This document shows, in pieces, positions 59,760 through 64,000 of a DNA stretch of 64,000 nt. Numbering within the stretch: the stretch's first letter is position 1; each line of letters opens with the position of its first letter. Below the pieces are notes generated by a model. It saw only the letters and a list, made by a program, of their open reading frames with translations, had not been told where the DNA came from and searched no databases. The translations under genes were made by a program, and so were the position numbers. The stretch comes from an uncultured Bacteroides sp. (GTDB lineage Bacteria > Bacteroidota > Bacteroidia > Bacteroidales > Bacteroidaceae). The stretch spans positions 1-64,000 of the forward strand of contig URWA01000005.1 of NCBI GenBank assembly GCA_900551445.1, in the 5' to 3' direction.

Positions 59760-61343
59760 ATGCTAAAGAAAACTCTTTTTCTTCTAAAAGAAAAGTTATT
59801 TAATTTTTTTTATCGGACAAATACATTTTTTAGGTGTGCGGCACCTTCGTTTGTTCTTCTTTTCGGAAGTGGCTTGCTGGCTTCCTGCGGAGGAGGAAAG
59901 CAGACTACAGTGCATTTCATTCCCGACACTACGACCGTACTTCGTAATCCGCTGAATGGATGGGTGATGTATCTGGGGCGTAACTGGGATGAAAACTTCT
60001 GGCAGACCCAGGGGTATGATACCATGCGTGTGTCGGACACTGAAACTGTAAAGGTTTCCGATTATGCAAGCACGTGTTATATCCGCACCAGTTGGAGCTC
60101 GCTCGAACCGGAAGAAGGCAAATACACATGGAATGATTCCACTGCCCGTCTCACCAAGTTGCTGAAAAGCGCTACAGACAGAAACATGCGTCTGGCTTTC
60201 CGTATTGTGGTGGATGGTAGAGACCAAGGGCAGAACACTCCTTTGTACGTGTTTGATGCGGGGGCTTCTTATTATACCGACCCGAACGACGAGAGCCGGA
60301 AGTCTCCTTATCCGGACGATTCCGTATTCCAGGCCAAGTATTCACGCTTTATCGAAGCCTTTGCCGAAAAGTTCGATGACTCTTACAAAGTGGATTTCAT
60401 TGACGGTTACGGATTGGGAAAATGGGGTGAAGCTCACAGCATGGTTTACAAGGACTATGCCAACAAGGCGCGTGTGTTTGAATGGGTGACGGATTTGTAT
60501 GCCCGCTGTTTCACCAAAGTTCCGTTGGTTATTAATTACCATCGTCTGGTAGGGGCCAATAATGTGACAGGCTGGGGTGATGTGGCTCCTGATTCGGAAG
60601 ACTTGCTGAACAGTGCCATACAGAAAGGTTATAGCCTGCGCCATGACGCTTTCGGTATGAACGGCTATTATCAGGAGTGGGAAAAGGAGTTCGTGGCGAA
60701 ATGGAACTTCAAGCGTCCGGTCATTATGGAAGGCGGATGGATAACCGGTGCCCATCACCGTTACTGGATTGACCCGACTGGTAATTACCGCGAGGGGCAT
60801 TCTGAAGACGTGCGGAAAGGAGAGTATCAGGCTTCGGCCGAGGCGCATGTCAACATGATGGATTTCCGGATTGGCGATGAGACCGCATCCTGGTTCCACA
60901 AGTGCTTTGATTTGGTGAAGCGTTTTGTGAAAGAAGGAGGCTACCGTCTGTATCCCGATGAAGTGTCATATCCTTCCGAACTGCGCAATCATGAACAAGC
61001 GACACTGACTCACCGCTGGAATAATATCGGATGGGGTTATTGCCCTACCAACATTCCACAATGGAACCAGCGCTATAAAGTAGCCGTCGCATTACTGGAC
61101 GCGGATGAAGAAGTGGAGCAGGTGTTTGTGGATACAGAATCAGATTTGTCACAAATTATCAAGGGAAAGCCGGTTACTTACGAGCAGAAAGTGATACTGG
61201 AAGATGTGGAGCCGGGCGAATATATGTGGGCAATCGGAATTGTCGACACCACACAGGGAAACCGCATCGGTCTTCAGATAGCCCTTCAGGGCAATCTCAC
61301 TCAAAGCGGTTGGGCTAAGTTAGGAAAAACCACCGTCTTATAA
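59760..61343 (+). CDS. DUF4832/DUF4874-type lipoprotein, predicted glycan-active barrel
   Basis: The 527-residue protein has a lipoprotein signal ending in LLASC followed by a glycine-rich spacer (GGGK). The N-terminal part looks like a TIM barrel: NPLNGWVMYLGRNW, TCYIRTSWSSLEPEEGKYTW, RLAFRIVVDGRD, VDFIDGYGLGKWGEAHS and RPVIMEGGWITG, in which acidic residues (E in SSLEPEEG and GKWGEAHS, E in IMEGG) sit at the strand ends where glycosidase catalysts lie. The C-terminal part is a beta domain. This resembles DUF4832-containing proteins, which have no established activity. Its place between fecR and susC suggests that it acts on the locus substrate at the cell surface. Confidence 0.8.
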   Translation: MLKKTLFLLKEKLFNFFYRTNTFFRCAAPSFVLLFGSGLLASCGGGKQTTVHFIPDTTTVLRNPLNGWVMYLGRNWDENFWQTQGYDTMRVSDTETVKVSDYASTCYIRTSWSSLEPEEGKYTWNDSTARLTKLLKSATDRNMRLAFRIVVDGRDQGQNTPLYVFDAGASYYTDPNDESRKSPYPDDSVFQAKYSRFIEAFAEKFDDSYKVDFIDGYGLGKWGEAHSMVYKDYANKARVFEWVTDLYARCFTKVPLVINYHRLVGANNVTGWGDVAPDSEDLLNSAIQKGYSLRHDAFGMNGYYQEWEKEFVAKWNFKRPVIMEGGWITGAHHRYWIDPTGNYREGHSEDVRKGEYQASAEAHVNMMDFRIGDETASWFHKCFDLVKRFVKEGGYRLYPDEVSYPSELRNHEQATLTHRWNNIGWGYCPTNIPQWNQRYKVAVALLDADEEVEQVFVDTESDLSQIIKGKPVTYEQKVILEDVEPGEYMWAIGIVDTTQGNRIGLQIALQGNLTQSGWAKLGKTTVL

Positions 61344-61462
61344 GCAATTAAAGGTATTCAAGTGTAGGTTTAAACGCTATTTAATAGTGTTTAGGCTATT
61401 CTTGTGCCTTGTTGAAAGATTACATAAATAAATAGAATTAATTAATCAGCCAATAAGAAATT

Positions 61463-64000
61463 ATGGTAAGGAAAACAGTTTTATCACATTTGACAACCCA
61501 TTTCCATCGTTACTGTATGGTGGGCGCTTGTCTTTTGATACCTTTTTCAGGTTTTGGTGTTCCGGTGGTTACATGGAATGCTGAGAGTAATTTGTTTACA
61601 GTGCAGTCCACAAATTCTACCGTAAAGGATGTATTGGATTACATTGAAGCGAACAGTGACTATATCTTTGTTTATTCTGAAGATGTGCAAGGTTCTCTGG
61701 GCGGGAAAGTATCTATTTCAGTGTCGGACAAGAAAATTGATACCGTATTGGATGAACTTTTCTCAAAGACAGACCTTGACTATACGAAGAATGGACGTCA
61801 AATCACCATTACAGAGGCTAAGAACGTACAGGGCGTGCAGCAGGAATCTACGGTAACAATCAAGGGTTCGGTGAAAGATGTGAATGGAGAAGGACTTATA
61901 GGTGCCTCCGTGGCGGTGAAAGGTTCCGCTATAGGTACCATTACAGATATTGATGGTAATTTCATGTTGGACGTGCCTTCCAACTCTACGGTAGTTGTAT
62001 CTTATATCGGATATTTATCTCAGGAACTGAGCGTGAAGGGTAGAAAGACAATCAATGTGGTTCTGAAAGAAGATACCCAGGCGCTGGAAGAAGTGGTAGT
62101 GATAGGTTATGGTACTCAAAGAAAGTCTGACCTGACAGGAGGACTTGTTAGTGTAGGAAAAGAAGAATTGAATATGGTGCAGAGCAGTAACCTGATGGAC
62201 CGTTTGGCCGGACAGATTCCGGGCTTGAATGTAACGACAGGAGATGCAACACCTGGAGCAAATCAGACTTTATTGATTCGTGGAGTAAATTCATTGAGCG
62301 CGGACAACTCTCCTCTTGTGGTGTTGGATGGTATTCCTTATAATGGTTCGTTAAGTGATATTGACCCGAATATAATTGAAAATTTGAGTGTTTTGAAAGA
62401 TGCTTCTGCTGCGGCTATTTATGGTTCCCGTGGTTCAAACGGTGTAATCTTGATTCAGACCAAGAAAGGCCAAAAAGGGGCGGCAAAAGTTTCTTACAAA
62501 GGGCAGGTTCGCTTGTCTCAGCCTCAGCAGACGATTGATGTGATGACTCCAGATGAATACATTGTGTTTAAGCAGGACATTGCTCGTTTAAAAGACGGAT
62601 TGAGCGGAGATCAGTTGGCTCCTGAAAAATTGTTGAGTGTGAGTGAGCTTTATAATTATGAAAGGGGTATAACAAATGATTGGCAGGACTTGATTTTCAG
62701 AAACGCATTGTCTCATGAACATCAGGTGAGTATATCAGGAGGAACAGAAAGTACCACGTATATGGCTGCGGTTTCTTATCTTTCGCAACAAGGTGTAGTA
62801 GAAAATTCAGCAATGGAACGTTATAACATGAATTTTAGTGTGAATCAGGTGCTGAATAAATGGTTGACAATAGGTCTTCAGGCTCAGTTTGTTCAACGGG
62901 ATGGAGGTGGAATCACTCCGAATATTGAACATGCAGTAAAACAGAGTCCTTACGGAATATTTAAGGATGAAAACGGTAACTATCAAGATGAACCAATGGA
63001 CCAATCTTTAATTGTGAATCCGTTTGCTAATGTAAATGCCGATCAGGACTCTAATACTCGTAATTTTTTCTTAAATACTTTTGCTGATATATTGTTGCCT
63101 GTGAAAGGTTTGTCTTTCCGTACAACGTTCGGCTATAATTATCGTAATAATTTTACTGGAACTTATTATGGTCGGAATACGCTGGATGGTAAGAAAGTGG
63201 ATGGAAAAGGTAGTATATCAAGTGAAAATTATTGGGACTATACTTGGGAGAACTTGCTTAAATATACGAGAGATTTTGGAAAGCATCATGTTGATGTAAC
63301 CGGACTTTTCAGTGTACAGCAGACTCAGAAGAAAGGCATGTCGGAATCTGCTGAAAGTTTTGTGAATGATGATTCCAGTTATTATAACCTCAATGCCGGT
63401 GAAAAGCAGAAAACTACAAAATCAAGTTTGCAGGAAACGTCCATGTTGTCATATATGTTGCGTCTAAATTATTCTTTTGCAAGTCGGTATATGTTAACTT
63501 TGACAGGACGTTCTGACGGATATTCTGCATTTGGAGCCAATAACAAGTATGCATTCTTCCCGTCTGTAGCGGTGGCATGGAATTTGGGTTCAGAAGAATT
63601 TATGGAAAATACTCACGACTGGTTGGATATCTTTAAACTTCGTCTTTCATACGGTTCAAATGGTAACCAGGCGATTACTCCGTATCAGACACTGGATCGT
63701 TTGGTTATGACCAATTATATTTGGGGCGATGGAGCTTTGGGTGTGAATGGTGCATACTTGCCTAATAATGGAGTGGGTAACCCAAACTTGAAGTGGGAAA
63801 CTACTCATACATTTAACTTAGGTATTGATTTTTCTTTTCTGAACGGAAGAATCAGTGGTAGCTTGGATACTTATGTAGCTAATACTAAGGATTTGTTGAT
63901 GAAGCGTACGGTGCCGATTGTTAATGGCTACAATAGCATTATGGATAATGTGGGAAAGACTCGCAACAAAGGAGTTGAGTTGTCGTTGAATACTGTAAAT
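61463..64000 (+). CDS. SusC-type TonB-dependent transducer with STN domain (3' end beyond window)
   Basis: The reading frame is open for 846 codons to the window edge. After a signal sequence (MVRKTVLSHLTTH, then CMVGACLLIPFSGFG) comes an STN signalling domain at about 42-115 (STVKDVLDYIEANSDYIFVYS, KIDTVLDELFSKT), a carboxypeptidase-regulatory-like domain (VNGEGLIGASVAVKG), TonB-box region EEVVVIGYGTQRK, the plug (SVLKDASAAAIYGSRGSNGV) and barrel strands. The STN domain indicates signalling to the FecR protein encoded upstream and thence to an ECF sigma factor. A susD gene presumably follows outside the window. Confidence 0.95.
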   Translation, partial: MVRKTVLSHLTTHFHRYCMVGACLLIPFSGFGVPVVTWNAESNLFTVQSTNSTVKDVLDYIEANSDYIFVYSEDVQGSLGGKVSISVSDKKIDTVLDELFSKTDLDYTKNGRQITITEAKNVQGVQQESTVTIKGSVKDVNGEGLIGASVAVKGSAIGTITDIDGNFMLDVPSNSTVVVSYIGYLSQELSVKGRKTINVVLKEDTQALEEVVVIGYGTQRKSDLTGGLVSVGKEELNMVQSSNLMDRLAGQIPGLNVTTGDATPGANQTLLIRGVNSLSADNSPLVVLDGIPYNGSLSDIDPNIIENLSVLKDASAAAIYGSRGSNGVILIQTKKGQKGAAKVSYKGQVRLSQPQQTIDVMTPDEYIVFKQDIARLKDGLSGDQLAPEKLLSVSELYNYERGITNDWQDLIFRNALSHEHQVSISGGTESTTYMAAVSYLSQQGVVENSAMERYNMNFSVNQVLNKWLTIGLQAQFVQRDGGGITPNIEHAVKQSPYGIFKDENGNYQDEPMDQSLIVNPFANVNADQDSNTRNFFLNTFADILLPVKGLSFRTTFGYNYRNNFTGTYYGRNTLDGKKVDGKGSISSENYWDYTWENLLKYTRDFGKHHVDVTGLFSVQQTQKKGMSESAESFVNDDSSYYNLNAGEKQKTTKSSLQETSMLSYMLRLNYSFASRYMLTLTGRSDGYSAFGANNKYAFFPSVAVAWNLGSEEFMENTHDWLDIFKLRLSYGSNGNQAITPYQTLDRLVMTNYIWGDGALGVNGAYLPNNGVGNPNLKWETTHTFNLGIDFSFLNGRISGSLDTYVANTKDLLMKRTVPIVNGYNSIMDNVGKTRNKGVELSLNTVN

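Noticed and set aside
61372..61392. AAACGCTATT/AATAGTGTTT inverted repeat before the second susC as a further member of the AAACG arrays
   Set aside because: It is a single short AT-rich palindrome with no periodic partners; it may be a chance structure or a weak terminator.

Overview
This 64 kb window is chromosomal DNA from a member of the Bacteroidales, most likely the Bacteroidaceae (Bacteroides/Phocaeicola type). Support comes from two SusC-type TonB-dependent transporters, one with its SusD partner, an ECF sigma/FecR pair, a NigD-like lipoprotein, an ArgF'-type succinylornithine carbamoyltransferase, and many promoters with the Bacteroidetes -7 element TAnnTTTG. There is no transposase, integrase, phage gene, rRNA or CRISPR array. 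The window opens inside a tRNA-Asn and closes inside a susC gene.

Layout. 0.1-2.9 kb: PfkB sugar/nucleoside kinase and S41 protease, followed by an array of palindromes with a ~22 bp period. 3.1-14.6 kb: an AT-rich accessory segment with a HEPN-type Abi protein and then a self-contained signalling locus. That locus has one OmpR-type response regulator, two histidine kinases with an almost identical catalytic core but different sensors, a three-gene ABC-transporter operon, four small membrane or secreted proteins and an M16 zinc protease. 14.7-21.4 kb: a housekeeping run on the minus strand (ispG, purE, gcvH, a PAP2-like protein, rpoN, a nucleoside kinase). 21.5-23.2 kb: a Na/Pi transporter. 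23.3-30.2 kb: a small polysaccharide utilisation locus (susC, susD, GH110 alpha-1,3-galactosidase). 30.4-35 kb: two FKBP isomerases, a zinc-less sirtuin, rubredoxin and a membrane-anchored MutS-like ATPase. 35-38.2 kb: a hexuronate operon (LacI regulator, SDR oxidoreductase, uxuA). 38.6-46.2 kb: GH2 beta-galactosidase, lytic transglycosylase, proA and argF'. 46.3-51.3 kb: a six-gene minus-strand operon (PASTA protein, RluA, Ddl, acyltransferase, NigD-like, rhodanese). 51.5-64 kb: a second utilisation locus with an ECF sigma factor, two GH3 enzymes, GH105, FecR anti-sigma, a DUF4832-type lipoprotein and a SusC that carries a signalling (STN) domain.

The most striking unit is the 4.3-14.6 kb signalling locus. 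Its four plus-strand transcription units (5201, 7482, 9464 and 11784) are each preceded by the same promoter: three TAAC-N-TA repeats spaced exactly 11 nt apart, ending at a fixed distance from a TACCTTTG -7 box. I infer that the local response regulator binds these repeats and that both kinases feed it, giving a two-input, four-output envelope-response regulon of unknown purpose. A second notable pattern is a pair of intergenic arrays built on AAACGTA half-sites with a 22 bp period, after the S41 gene and between uxuA and the beta-galactosidase gene.
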